Of a DNA stretch of 64,000 nucleotides, positions 38,901-51,100 are shown piece after piece. The stretch is from Helopsaltes ochotensis (taxonomy: Eukaryota; Chordata; Aves; Passeriformes; Locustellidae). The stretch is from positions 1 to 64,000 of the forward strand of contig VXBM01001012.1 of NCBI GenBank assembly GCA_013400155.1. The letters are read 5' to 3'. Numbering within the stretch: position 1 is the first letter of the stretch; each line of letters opens with the position of its first letter. The position numbers and the translations under genes are program-made. The notes beneath the pieces are model-generated. The model saw only the letters and a program-made list of their open reading frames with translations, was not told the origin of the DNA and did not search any database.

Positions 38901-41900
38901 CAAATTTAAACAATTAGAGAAGGCCTGGAATGCAGGTAGCAGTCTTCCTAGACATGCTCTGCCGTTCACTGCCCACCCCACTGTACTGAACACAGAAATT
39001 TTACTCTGTGTTTTGAGTGGAGCTAAAAAAGACCATGCAAAGTTCATTAGCCACAAGGTTTCTTTATGCTCATATTGCCGTAGAAAAACTGAAGCTGTCT
39101 CGAGGTTCAGATGCTGGTTCTAATGTATGAGGTGGTGACTTGTCAATGCCAAGAAATTTTCCCAGTATCTAGCCCTTTCATGACCTATTTCCCTATCAGG
39201 TTAGACTGTAGGTTTTATTTGATTTGGGTATCACTTTTGGAGTTTAACTTCTTAAATCCTCTCCAATCTTCATGTTTGTGAGTTCAGTACTACCTGCTAC
39301 CTTTCTTTTGTCTGTAGGAAAATCTGCAGGGTTATGAAATCCCATCACCTCATATCAGGTGGATTGTGTTTCCATCTTCTAGAATATCATTTTCTGAATT
39401 TATTCAGGAAGAGTTTCTATCTGTTCTTTATCACATCAACATTTTTTCTATATTATATGTCTCTTTACCTTTTTTGATATTTCTGTCCCTGAGATATTTA
39501 TAGAAAGCTGTGATATTCCATCCATATTTTCTTTTCCATTCAGATTTTTTTTTAGACTGAACAAGTAAAAGCTCCTGTAGTCTCCTGTGCAAAAAATGAT
39601 TCGCCATTCCTCTCATTAGTCTACTCATTGTCTGTATTTCGTGTTTCATGACCACAAAAATGTACAAAATAAGGGATGTTTTAGTCACAGTGCATAAGCC
39701 ATCAGAAAAATCACATGGAACATTCCTAATTCAAGAAATAAATCTTGTTTGCAATATATGAGAATGTTACCCTTCCCTTTTGGAGGTATGGATTTAGATG
39801 GTTTAAAGTCATTCTCTTGTCTCTTCTCTTTGTCTTTACTTTGCTTGTTCTACATAGTAAGGTTTTTGTTAATCTGCATTTTTTTCTAGTCTGCTTTTTG
39901 GTGACATTCACCTGCACAGTCTGCTCTTAAGGTTATCCTCTCATATGTGTTTTTAATAATTTAATTTCATCTCTATGACACTCTGATTCATACAGAGGAT
40001 TTGGTCTGGCTAAATGTGAAATCCTTAAAAATCTAATTATGCTTTAATAGATTTTCCGGTTGGAGAGATTTGTCATTTTCCTGGTATGTTTATTAAGACT
40101 CTCTGAAAAAATCCAGGTAATGAAATCTTGGTTAGGTTTTTGTTTCTTTCTCGTCAAAAGAAGCGTAAAGAACAAAATTACTTTTTTTTTCCTGTTGTTG
40201 TTAGTTATGAATACTTTAAAATACACTGTCATGATTTTCTGCTTAATCTCCAGTTAGACTATTTTTACCCTTGTAGATATTCAATACTATTCTTTTTTTT
40301 TTCTTTCCACTTCATCATTAATGTAAAACAGAGAAAAGGAGAAAGAAAAAGAAATTGGATGTAAGGAAAAAAGTTTCATAATATGAAAGCCCATGTTTGA
40401 GACAGAAATCAGCATAATTTTAAACTAAATCCTTCTCCAGGCAAATCTGCACTAAACTTAAACTACTTTAGCAAAACCACTTTTGGTGGCTCTTTGTAGG
40501 TCACAGAGGACTTTCAGATACTTTTTTCAGCATTTCTGTGCAATGTGATGCTGACATGGCACCAAGTCTGTTGCCTATACTAGAAATATCAGCAGTTTTA
40601 TTTTTCCATTTTTCTGTGAAAAATAAAATAATAAGGGTTGTAGAAGATGGAAAGTTTGCATACTAATTTTTGAACTTCTAAATAAAGAACATATGTACTG
40701 GACACTACTTACATATCAGATGTGTTGGCTTTTCCAGTTTGTCAGGACATCTTTTCTATTGCTTGCTACTGCATCAAAATATACAGAACTCCAAAGAACC
40801 ACAGGTTAAATAAGTATGTGTGAATTAACAACTTGTTTAAAAATGTGTCAGAATGAGAGAGAAGCAATTAAAAGCCCAAAAAGATTATTTAGGATAGCAC
40901 CTGCATATTGATAAATACCATGCATATGCGGGTTTTACCTTTCTCATTTAGCTCAAAAATTTAATCAGTTCATAATATTCATGACAATAGCTTCTATATG
41001 ATTCCATTTACATTTTTCTTTTTTTTTCTTTTTCCAGTGATCATCTGTGACATATTTTCAGAAATATTTTAACTGATTTTTTTTTTTAATAGGTGATATT
41101 TGGCTAATTCACAATATGAAGCATGAATTCTTTCATAAAGAAAGAATATGCATAAATTCTAATAGCTTAGATTTCTAAAGCTATCAGAACAGAAGAAAGA
41201 AAAGAATTTTTATACTTTACAATATTTAACTGGATTAAAACAATTCCCAAAGTATGTTTATCAAGGGTAATTATCCACTTAATATTAAAGTGTATCCTCT
41301 TAAATTGTAGAATAATTACATGTGCAGGAGAAAATCAATTTAATTCTTTACATAAGGTCAGTTACTTGATACAGAATATGCAATATCAAATATTACAAAT
41401 ATTAATTCCAGTGAAAGGTAAGCCATTTCAAGAAAGATAAGGAAGATGTAAAACACATAGAAATAGAATGATAAGGAAAAAAATACACAAAATATTGCTT
41501 TATATTACTCATCTTTCTATTGCATTTCTATTGCTACATATACATACGTGTTAGATGCTACATGTGAGGAATAGGAATACATTGTCATGCCGAAAGCAGA
41601 AAGCAAGGGGCCTCAAATACATCTGTATTTTTTTTCCTGATTGGCTTATTTACAAACATTTTTCTCTTGATGTTCTATCACCCTCAAACCAATGATGTAA
41701 CTCCACTGTCAAGAGTCAATGAAGTTCTAGAAATGAAAGATTCTTGTCATCAATATATTTTTGCCACTGGGTAAAAGTATCAGTTGATTGTCTTTAAGTA
41801 GCAGATTTATTACAGTTATGCTGAGAGCTTCTTCAGAGCATTTCAGTACTGGTCATAATATAGACTGTGGATAATATAAGTACTTTGACCAGAGATTGCT

Positions 41901-43999
41901 CTGGTTTTGTGGACAAATAATAAAAAAAACCTATCTTTTGTGATGTAATCTATATAGACAGGACAAAAGTGGAAAATAAGAAGAAAAAGAAAAAGAAAGG
42001 CAGAAGAAATATTTTGACTCTTTTCCTAATGAAAAATGCTGTGTCCCTCCTAATGAGAGAACAGAAAACTTACAATACTTAAGTTACTACCAAAGATTTT
42101 TCAGAGACTTGAGATGAACCTAATGCTTTATATTTGGCTTTTAAATTGCCTACAAATAGACATGATGTTTCTATTAGAAAATAAAAAGAGGATGATAAGG
42201 GAAAAAAATGAAGGAGAGTAAATACCATTAAAAAGGACTCAGACTCCAAGATAGTCTGATATTCTCACCTTATTCAAGCAAAATACATGTTAATGTGGTT
42301 TTATACAAGCTAGTACATCTATATGTGAGGACATAGGCCCTATTGATTTTATGGGAGATATTTAAGGAGCAGGGCTGCCAGTACAATGCCATAGCCAGAA
42401 AAGCTACTGCAATCTCAGCACACATATAGAGGTAGAGTGAGCAGGAAAGGAATGTCACTGCTGTCTACAGCACAGGCAAGGGAATGGTTGGAGTTCTGAA
42501 TGCAGGTATCTACTCTTAATATGGAAGCAGAAAAACTGGAAAAGTTAAAAGGACAAAGTATAACATGCACACGGGACAAAATGCTTTACACTGAAAAACT
42601 TAATGGTTCCCACACAAATGATAGTTTTTCAGCCTAGTTTACTCTGACTCTGTAATGCGGTATCAATTATGTTGTCATGTGGGAAGGCTGAAGTAGAAAC
42701 ACAGCATGCACTGAGTTTCAGAATTCTAATTTACTTAACCTAATTATGTTGTCACTCATGATGTTTTATGTACGACTGTTGTTCCTTCAGCAGAGAAATG
42801 TGATGAGGAATGAATAAAAAGTAGGTTTTCTCCTTTGCTAGATGGGAGGGGTATGTGTTGGCATTTAAATAATAGCATCAATCACCTGAGGTCCTCAGCC
42901 AGCAAGTCCTCAGACTGAAATGGATCTCTGTCTGCTATTTTGTTTCCATTCCTGGACTTGTTGTAACTGTTATATACTCTTGATATCTAATTTATTTTAA
43001 CCGCATAAGAAGTTCACATCAGAAACAGAACACATCAGTTCATGCTTTTGACAGGCCTGAGCACATGTATTACCACATGTAGGTGGTATTGCTCTCATTA
43101 TTAATATTACTATTATCCAGGGTGGCATGATGTGAGACATATCTCCTTCAACTTTTTAGAGAAATATTAAGCAAGTTTCACTGACGTTCTTAATTAACAT
43201 GTAACATTTTTGTAAACATTTAAACCAAAAAGTAAATTATATTGTGAAAAAAAATATTCAATTACATTATTCTTGCCTCAAAAAAAAAAAAAATCACAGA
43301 GATTTCTGGCAAGTTAGCAATCAGAAATCAAATTGAAGCAGGACTGATTAGCTAGTAGCTTGTAGTAACTAAAGATTTCCATACCTTTGAACACATAGAC
43401 CATCAATATGTCAAGAGTGGCGGCTGGGTGGCAGCACTGTGATGTGTTTGCCTAGCAAATACTCTGTGCTGTGAGGTAAATTACATTGACTTTGCATGAT
43501 GCCATAGGTTGTGCCGAGATCAATCAGGCAGAGGTAAAGCTAAACATCTGGGTTTGCTGATATTGTTTTGTAACTGATACTTGATCAAACTCACTGCCCT
43601 TCTCTCTATACCTCTATATTACTCTATATGGTAGCATTCAAATGGAAGTAGTACAATGCACGGAAAAGTCTAGAATCAGCACAGGTCTGGACTAATCATT
43701 AGACTGAAGGTACTAGGAAAGATGTCAAGAATATCACACTTCCTAGATGAAGTGCTTCTTTTTTTTTCTGTTTGTGGAACATAGAAAGGGATGAGAGAAG
43801 AGAACATGAAAGAAATGTTGCTTTCTATGCTGAAAGCAATGCTGTCTGGACAGAAAAACAGATGGATCATGGGAAGTACAGTCATGTTTGCAATCTCATG
43901 ATAATTTACTTACCCGGAGGGTAATTCCTGTAAATATGGTCATAGGAATTGCATTTCAAGATCTTTTCCTTCTATCTAACACTCTAGCAATCAAATATG
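35916..43999. other. Unique noncoding sequence
   Basis: About 8 kb without recognised interspersed repeats apart from an A/C-rich tract at 36831-36952. The 120-codon frame at 36725-37087 owes its length to that tract and is not a gene. The overlapping opposite-strand frames at 39726-40364 are reciprocal shadows of AT-rich DNA. The segment 43400-43560 is less AT-rich (see findings). Confidence 0.5.
36831..36952 (+). repeat. A/C-rich low-complexity tract
   Basis: Purely A/C-rich (AAAACC, AAACC units) for about 80 bases, with a degenerate tail. It generates the Lys/Pro/Gln/Thr-rich translation of the overlapping frame. Confidence 0.85.
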
Positions 44000-44106
44000 A
44001 AAACAAAACAAAACCAAAAAACAAAACCAAAACCAAACAACAACAAAAAACAACAACAAAAAACCAAAAAACCCCCCACACAACCAACTAAAAAACAAAC
44101 AAAAAA
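44000..44106 (+). repeat. A-rich (CAAAA)n tract
   Basis: Irregular AAAAC/AACAAC/AAAACC units over about 105 bases. Such tracts are frequent in passerine genomes. Confidence 0.9.
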
Positions 44107-45682
44107 TCCCAAGTAGAACCACATCTAATTTCTATGTTCTACGTGGAAAAAGAAGTAAACTGCAGATTACATTTACTACTTTTACAACTTCCTTTCTCTC
44201 TCTAGTCTCAAAGTTTCTGCAAAAACAAGAATTTATTTGACAAGCTGAAATCAGCAGGAAAGTAGAGATTACAGATTCATACAGTTAAAGCATCAACTTC
44301 ACCTAATGTAAAAGTGATAGGAATATGAAAAGGACTGCATGATTTCTGCTTCTGTACTTTGGATGTTATTTTTTTAATGCAGAAACTTTAAAGTTGGAGA
44401 AAATTCTCACTGATTTTATCTGCTAAGCTGCCATTGATCTTTCATAAAAAATTTTTACAGGTATGACTGATCATCATGGCATGAATATCTCTTTCTGCCT
44501 CAGGCTTCATATATAACCTATCCAAATCACTTAAGCAGTTTAAATACTAGTAAGTCACAGTAAAATAAGGTTGCCAGCTAGAGATACATGAAACATTAAA
44601 TAAAAATATTTGGTCAGTTGGAAGTTAACAACTTGATTTCAAGTTTAGGGAATGGCAATTATTATATAGCATAAAGCTAACCAGGTTCTTTGCCAAGATG
44701 TTATGTTATAACAAAGAAATTAGTATTTATCTTGTTCCATGTTTTGTAGCAAATTTAACTTGGTGTATTTTTTAGTTTCAGTTAGAATGCTAACAAAGCT
44801 AGTACGAAGTTCTATAAAAAGTACAAGGTTGTGGGCTGTCCACAGAACAAATGGGAATACAAAACTCTACTTGGTAGCTGAATATGGAAACACAGAAGCA
44901 GAGGACTGCTTTCAGTCCTGAAACTGATGATGATAACCCACTTCTGATCTGTAGTTTAGTAGGAAATTATTAATATTCTCAAACTTCCTCCCAAAAATCA
45001 CTGAAATTTCTGCAGACATGAACATGACAATGTTATCAGGTAATTTATGTTTACTTAGATACTGAAGAATATCAAAATGAGAGCAATGTTTGCTCTGAAA
45101 GGAAAACATTTTATTTCCTGGTAATGGGAACTGAAAACAGTTTTAAAAAGGGAAAAACAAAACAGTAGATTATAAGCAATGGCAAGTAGTCTCTACAACT
45201 GTTCCAAAATCTCAGTGGAATAATTGCTCAGCTTTCTACTTGATGTCTGCTTCCCATAAACTGTCTTTCCTAGAAGAAGTTATTGATGCTACATGAATAT
45301 TCAAGAAGGAAATTCATTGTTGCTGGGTATTGAAGGATTTTTTTACTAGACCTCCATTGACTATAACAGGAGATGGAATGGCTAGTTACCAAGTGGATAC
45401 ATATATTTAGATATCTAAATGTATTTGCAGTTTACAAGTGCATGAGCCCAAGGGTTCATATTAATTGTATAACCATAACTTGTGTGCTAGTTGAGATTTT
45501 TAGGGGAATGTTATCCAACCAACGTTCAGCTGCTGACTGAAATGGGAGCTGACCCTCTGCAGCTATGGGTCCTGTAGTGTATCTTCCAGACACAACCTCA
45601 CATAGAGACACAGAGGTCTCAAACATCCTCTCCATCTTAAGTTAAACTAAACATCTATTGCTAAGCAACCGAGCTGAATCCT
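44107..45682. other. Unique noncoding sequence
   Basis: No repeat family or exon recognised. A perfect 16-bp palindrome (ATTTAGATATCTAAAT) lies at 45405-45420. Confidence 0.5.
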
Positions 45683-45743
45683 GGTTTTTTTGTTTGTTTT
45701 TGTTTTTGTTTTTGGTTTTGGTTTTGTTTTTTTGGTTTTTTTT
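45683..45743 (+). repeat. T-rich (GTTTT)n tract
   Basis: Irregular TTTTG/GTTTT units. It is the complement type of the A-rich tracts at 44000 and 46061 and flanks a SINE insertion. Confidence 0.88.
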
Positions 45744-45880
45744 AAATCAAAAGTTAGGTAGCATGCAAACCAATTTTTGTGATGAATACTCAGGAACAAA
45801 AGGAAGATGAGGAAACAAGAAAAAGATTTCAAACGTTTAAGAAGATGTACTTTTATCATGCCTTGTAAGGATATAGACCC

Positions 45881-46017
45881 TGATATTTTAGCTTGGTTGG
45901 TCAGAGCATCTTGCTAACAATGCCACAGTCATGAGTTCAATCCCCATACAGGCTATTTACTAAAGAACAGGACTCTATGAACCTTGTGGTTCCCTTGCAA
46001 CTCAGAATATTCTATGA
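45881..46017 (+). mobile_element. TguSINE1: tRNA-Ile-derived SINE with CR1-like tail (TguSINE1 type)
   Basis: The first about 74 bases align with tRNA-Ile(AAU). An A-box region reads TTTAGCTTGGTTGGTCAGAGC, the anticodon arm TTGCTAACAATGCC, and the B box AGTTCAATCCC against canonical GGTTCGATCCC. A short linker and GGACTCTATGAACCTTGTGG follow. The end, CAACTCAGAATATTCTATGA, matches the CR1 3' tail and is thought to let CR1 reverse transcriptase mobilise the SINE. The decayed B box and lost acceptor pairing rule out a functional tRNA gene. From memory this architecture matches TguSINE1, described from zebra finch. It is the strongest single hint that the host is a songbird. Confidence 0.85.
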
Positions 46018-46060
46018 CAACTCTTCTGTTGTCACGTTTTCTGCATTGTTTTCTGAGGGG

Positions 46061-46162
46061 AAAACAAACAAGCAAGCAAGCAAACAAACAAACCCCACAA
46101 ACACAACAACCCAAAAACAACAAAAAACCACCCAGACAAAAGAGAAAAAAAAACCAACAAAG
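46061..46162 (+). repeat. A/C-rich low-complexity tract
   Basis: Starts with CAAA/CAAG tetranucleotides, then irregular AAAACC/ACAACA units. It begins 44 bases after the SINE end. Confidence 0.88.
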
Positions 46163-46637
46163 AGTGCATTAGAGTAATTCTTACTAATCAACTATTGAAT
46201 TGGAATGCAAGGGTGAAAAACTTCTAACTCCAATAAGCACAAAGGAAATATTTTATGGGTCTTAATGATTTTCAGCCTGAATGGAAAATATATTTCATTA
46301 TCAAACCTGTACAACATTTTCATCCATCTGCCTGTCTGAAGTACTGCAAGTTAGCAATTGTTCCATGAGCTAGCTGGTGACTTAATGCTCAATGTTTTTG
46401 TCCCCATTCCCTGAATTTTTCAAATCTAGAGGAAAAGCACATACATTGCCAAAAGAATAAACTAATGTTCATATTGATTAGAAGTTCCTAAGCAAATGAA
46501 ACACAGATTTAAATTAATACCATATTCTCTTACATTTTTTCAACAAAACTTTTTTTCCTTTGATGTGAAAATTTGCCACTGACTTTCACATGCATTTTTC
46601 AGTTATAAAATGTAGGACATTAAGAAACTAGGAAAGA
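46163..46637. other. Unique noncoding sequence
   Basis: Nothing recognisable. Confidence 0.45.
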
Positions 46638-46787
46638 ACCCTGTGCTGCGGTAGAGTTAGTGTTTTTCACAGTACCTTATATGTGACTGTGCTTTGGATT
46701 AGTGATGGAAACAATGTTGATAAAACAAAGATATTTTAGTTACTGCTGAGCAATACTCACAAAGAGTCCTTTCTGCTTTTCTTTGAT
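46638..46787 (+). mobile_element. ERVL-like LTR, diverged 5' fragment
   Basis: Weak but ordered similarity to the first 150 bp of the LTR at 25810: GAGTTAG...TTTTTCACAG, GTGCTTTGGATT, GGAAACAATGTTGATAAAACA, TTACTGCTGAGCAATACTCACA, AAGAGTC and TTTCTGCTTTTC. The match ends near 46787. The following 46790-47190 is comparatively GC-rich but unidentified. This is an older copy than those at 25.8 and 54.6 kb. Confidence 0.65.
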
Positions 46788-47617
46788 CATCTTTGTGGTG
46801 TCCCTTTGGACTATCTCTATCCTGTTGTCTCTTTTGACTTGTGTTCCCAGTTAAAGGACTCGATAATCCAGGTGCAGCCTGACAGTTGCTGAGCAGATTT
46901 GAATGATCCTGTCTCTGTCTCTGCCCCTGTGGATGCAGCCCTGGATCCAATTTGACACAAACCATGCTTCCATGCTTATGCCTGGTCCTTCACTCTACCA
47001 TGCTCCAGACAAACTCAGAACACTGCCTGATGAGCCTTTCTGACCCTCTGGATACCTCCAGTTTTTGGTTAGGCTTGTACAGCCAACAGCCAGCTTGAGT
47101 AACTATAGAGGCTGTAGCCTAAAACCACAAGTGAGCAAAGCACGCAGCAGCCTGGCAGAGTGGACTGTGCTTCCTGTGTGTCCTGATTACACCCCCTGTT
47201 TGTTTTGGTTTTTTATTTAATAAGATGACTTCCTTCCCTAATCAATGCTGTACACTTTTATTGTCAAACTTTTAGATTTCATCAGGATAATATTGTTCAT
47301 TCTGGATATCTTAATTTGAAGTTTCCTTTACTTATATAATTAATTACATGTAAATGTATTTTAACATGAAAGGTGGAAGGATGGTAGAGAAGTGGGAGCC
47401 ACCTGCCTTAATTATATTTATAATCCTTATTATTCAGGGAACAGCTACACTATATCTTGAAAGTTCTTCTGCTCCTTACTTATTTGTTAAAAATTTTCCT
47501 GACATCAGGCTGACATACATACACATACAAATAAAAATACTTTCAAGGTGTGTATAGTTGATGTCATATTTTGACTCCTTTTGGTAAAACCAATTTGGGG
47601 TAAAAACAAAACAAAAA
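46788..47617. other. Unidentified sequence up to the assembly gap
   Basis: 46790-47190 is less AT-rich than average and may be a continuation of the decayed retroviral insertion or an unrelated repeat. I could not place it. The minus frame at 46699-46965 is rich in Gln, Lys and Arg but recognisable as nothing. The last bases before the gap are A-rich. Confidence 0.4.
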
Positions 47618-47927
47618 NNNNNNNNNNNNNNNNNNNNNNNNNNNNNNNNNNNNNNNNNNNNNNNNNNNNNNNNNNNNNNNNNNNNNNNNNNNNNNNNNNN
47701 NNNNNNNNNNNNNNNNNNNNNNNNNNNNNNNNNNNNNNNNNNNNNNNNNNNNNNNNNNNNNNNNNNNNNNNNNNNNNNNNNNNNNNNNNNNNNNNNNNNN
47801 NNNNNNNNNNNNNNNNNNNNNNNNNNNNNNNNNNNNNNNNNNNNNNNNNNNNNNNNNNNNNNNNNNNNNNNNNNNNNNNNNNNNNNNNNNNNNNNNNNNN
47901 NNNNNNNNNNNNNNNNNNNNNNNNNNN
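47618..47927. other. Assembly gap (310 N)
   Basis: A run of 310 ambiguous bases. It follows an A-rich run and precedes an LTR-like segment, so a repeat probably caused it. Open frames spanning it are artefacts. Confidence 0.99.
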
Positions 47928-48199
47928 GTGCTTTGCCTTTCTCACGCTGGTGTATCTGTAAGATAAGGTTTGTTTGGGAAATGGATTAGTAAACATCACA
48001 TACCTTTAGGTGCAAATTGTACTGACTGACCGTCAGCTGGGCCAGTGGAGAGGAGAGGTGTTCACCTTCTCATCCAATCCCTGGCATGGACCTGCGGTCT
48101 ACTTAAGAAAGAAAGAATAAACAAAAGGCCCTCTTTTTCGGGTCCTTCTCCTCATCGAGTGTCCTGTGTGACTCTTGCTGAGCTGAACAGCCCACAAAC
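47928..48199 (+). mobile_element. Putative ERV LTR 3' portion adjoining the gap
   Basis: This segment keeps intact CpGs and is far less AT-rich than its flanks. It has an LTR-like order: a TCTACTTAAG core-promoter-like site (about 48098-48107), GAATAAAC with AATAAA at 48116-48121, then GGCCCTCTTTTTCGGGTCC and CTTCTCCTCATCGAG. It ends near CAGCCCACA, CA-terminated. The short distance between promoter-like and polyadenylation-like sites would fit a short R region. Its 5' part would lie in the gap. I have no library match or target duplication, so family (ERVK-like or ERV1-like) is open. A gene promoter or terminal exon is a less likely alternative. Confidence 0.45.
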
Positions 48200-51100
48200 A
48201 GTAAAATATTAACTGTACTGCGGTAATACCAAAGCAGGGAGGGGGAGGGTGGGGGAAAGAGAAATACTGATACAACAACTTCATTGAAAGGTTATGCAGT
48301 TTCAAATGAAAAGGGAATTACAAGGGTGAGAGTGAAAGCCTCCAAGCATCCAAGTAAAGCCCCTTAGTATTGTAAAGTTTAAAGCATTTAAAACACAGTG
48401 TAACACAGGAAATGGAAAGAATATTCTAATTACAGGATTTATTCCCTTCTTTCAATCATAAATCAGTGGAAATACAGGACATTCTGGATAAAGTTTGGAC
48501 TCACTAAATTCACAGTCATGTAGAGAATCCAGTTCTCTGAATTTATTAAAATGGAGAATGGCTTGTTGGTTTTTTGGTGGAGATTGAGAAAACACAGGAA
48601 ACGAAGGAGAAAAACTGTTTCTGTCATTGAAATTATCTTCCCAGAACATCATTTTCAAACATGAGCTCAAAGCAGCTCATTGGAACCAATTCTGCTCCCA
48701 GGTCTTTCTATAACCTTGTTTCTATCTTCGCTTAAACAAAATATCCCTTGGATACAGATTTTGTATTGTGAGTCATGCCCATTTTATTTAAATTTTAATT
48801 CTACAAGCACTTACATTTCAGGACAATTCAGAGCTATAAAGAGAGTTCATCAATACAGGACAGGATAGGAAAGAAGGTAAGAGATTGAAGAGCACAGGAT
48901 GCTGATATTTTCTAGAAGGATATCAATTCCATGAACATATATCTAAAGTTTTCCTTTAAATACTAGTTTCGATTTTACTTAGCTAAACCTGTTACTGTGT
49001 TTAAGAATTTTTAGCTTGGTAAAAAGCTAGATGACTAAGTCTATAAGATAGCAAAACTGTGTAAATCAGGAATCAAAATAAAATAGGAAAAAAAGAAAAA
49101 TGGAGAGTACCAATTTCAGAGTATGCAACAGAAAATATTAATTCAATGGATGAAAAAAAAGGCTTTTGTTTGTTTTTTTGTTTGTTTGTTCAATGATTTT
49201 ATTTTTTTTGAGGAATGGGATTTCTCCTGGAGGAGGCAGCAGCTAGCTCACGAATTTGTCACTTGATTCATTGTTCTTTAGCTCATTGTAAAAAATTCCA
49301 ATATGTAATGCCAACTCCTCTTTCATTAGAAATTGAAATAATTTAAATATTGTTTCTTATTTGGAGCTCCTCTTGCTTTGTTACAACAGGATCTAGTTGC
49401 ACAGCTTCAAACTATGATAACAGACTCTGTATTAAAAAGAATGTGTGATCTATGTTTCAGATCTATTGTAAAACAGCTGCTTTTAAGTGAAAAATAAAGA
49501 TAAAACATGATAAAAAATGACAGCTTAACTACAAAAACATTAACTCCCTTTCTTTCCTTAGAGAAACTTTAAATTTAATCCACATTCAGCTACTGAGCCA
49601 AATCATCATGTTTTAAAAATACATTATGATGCAGTAGGTGGAAAACATTTCATATCAAAAGCTTAATACATCAAGCTGCAAGGCTGGTTTCAGATGAATT
49701 ACACCTGAAATATTTTAGTCAGCTGCTAGGATTTAAAAGCAGCATTTTAATATAGTGATGTATGACCCACTCTAACCACTGCCTTCCACAGTACATTAAA
49801 AAGCAGAATAGAAACATTAAATAGCTTTTTTATTTTATTTTCTCCTTTTTTTTCCCTAAGCATACTACCCAGTGATTTTACTATTCTCTCCTTAAATTCA
49901 CCAACGAAGTTATAAAGCACACTTAAGTTTGTCATTACCATAAAAGCCATGCTGATACCATACAAGCTTGGCTATTTTAGACAAAGTTATAAATTCTTCT
50001 CTCTGCAGCTACATAATAAATGTCCTCACTTGCCATTGAATGAGAGTCTGAGTGTCAACAAGATCAAGTCACAAAATCCCTTACAGTTAGATGTTGTTAA
50101 ATAATAGATTAAATAAAATCATGCCCTGTGCTGCACCTTACATTTTTCCAGAGCTGTTTGCAGGAAACCTTCAAAGGCTGCTTTGAAGGAACTGGGATGT
50201 GAACAGAAGGCAAGTGCACAGAGCAGAGAAAGCACAGATATTTTCACTCAGGGCAACAGTGTAAGCATTCTTGAGAATGGGGAGGTACTGAAAGGGCTGG
50301 AGGAGTAGTGACAAGGGCACTGCAGACAAGGAGAACTTCACCATTTACACTGCAAGATTATGAAAGCATGGAAACTTTTATGAGGAATGATATGAAGAAA
50401 ATGAAAAATGGTAGAAAGGGGTCCCTGTACAGCACTTTGCAATTAGCAGGACTGAGGGCTTCCCAGTAGTGAAAGGGTAGCTGTTGAACTCAGGGCTGAG
50501 ATTAATAGAGTGGAAGTGACAACCAGATGTGAGGATGGAAAGGTTTGAAGAACAGAGAATTTTGATAAGATGAAGAAGAGATACTGTATGGTTTAATAAA
50601 TGACCAGGAAGACATAGTAAGTCAGAGCACCTGAGAAGTTAAAAGAACAAGGGAATGACGGAGATTGGTTGTCTAATCAATGCTAGTGAACCTAAATACT
50701 CTTTTTGGCTTAGGAAAGAAAATACCTGTAGACTGTAATTTATCTCTTGCTGATGGTGTTTCATTTGCCTTCACTTACCACATAGACATAGATACTTGAG
50801 AAATGCTGGATGATCTGAGATATCCAGCACGTCTCAAATGGTGGCACAAAAGAACAGGTGAACACAAGCTTTTTTGGAGTGTCAGCTACAGATCATATGG
50901 AATGCTACAGGATCCCTCAGGAAGTGAACATACGTGGTGGTTAAACCAGGCGGACATGCTTACTTTTGGGAAGCATGACCCCATGATGCCGGGAGAAGAT
51001 ATTCACATGTATCACATGAGGTGCCTGGAAACCTCAATTACACTGCAGTACCTGGTTCTGTCCTCTGTTGATAAAGCGGGTTCGGGATAACAGCTCAGAT

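Noticed and set aside
39726..40364. Overlapping open frames on both strands
   Set aside because: Reciprocal translations of AT-rich DNA (Lys/Asn on one strand, Phe/Leu on the other) with no domain.
45881..45954. Possible functional tRNA-Ile gene
   Set aside because: The B box is mutated, the acceptor stem does not pair, and the sequence continues into a CR1-like SINE tail.
46845..46870. GGACTCGATAATCC resembling the SINE/CR1 tail
   Set aside because: Only about 14 bases match and no head or terminal octamer is nearby.
47505..47999. Long open frames on both strands (up to 164 codons)
   Set aside because: They cross the 310-base N run and their length is entirely the gap.
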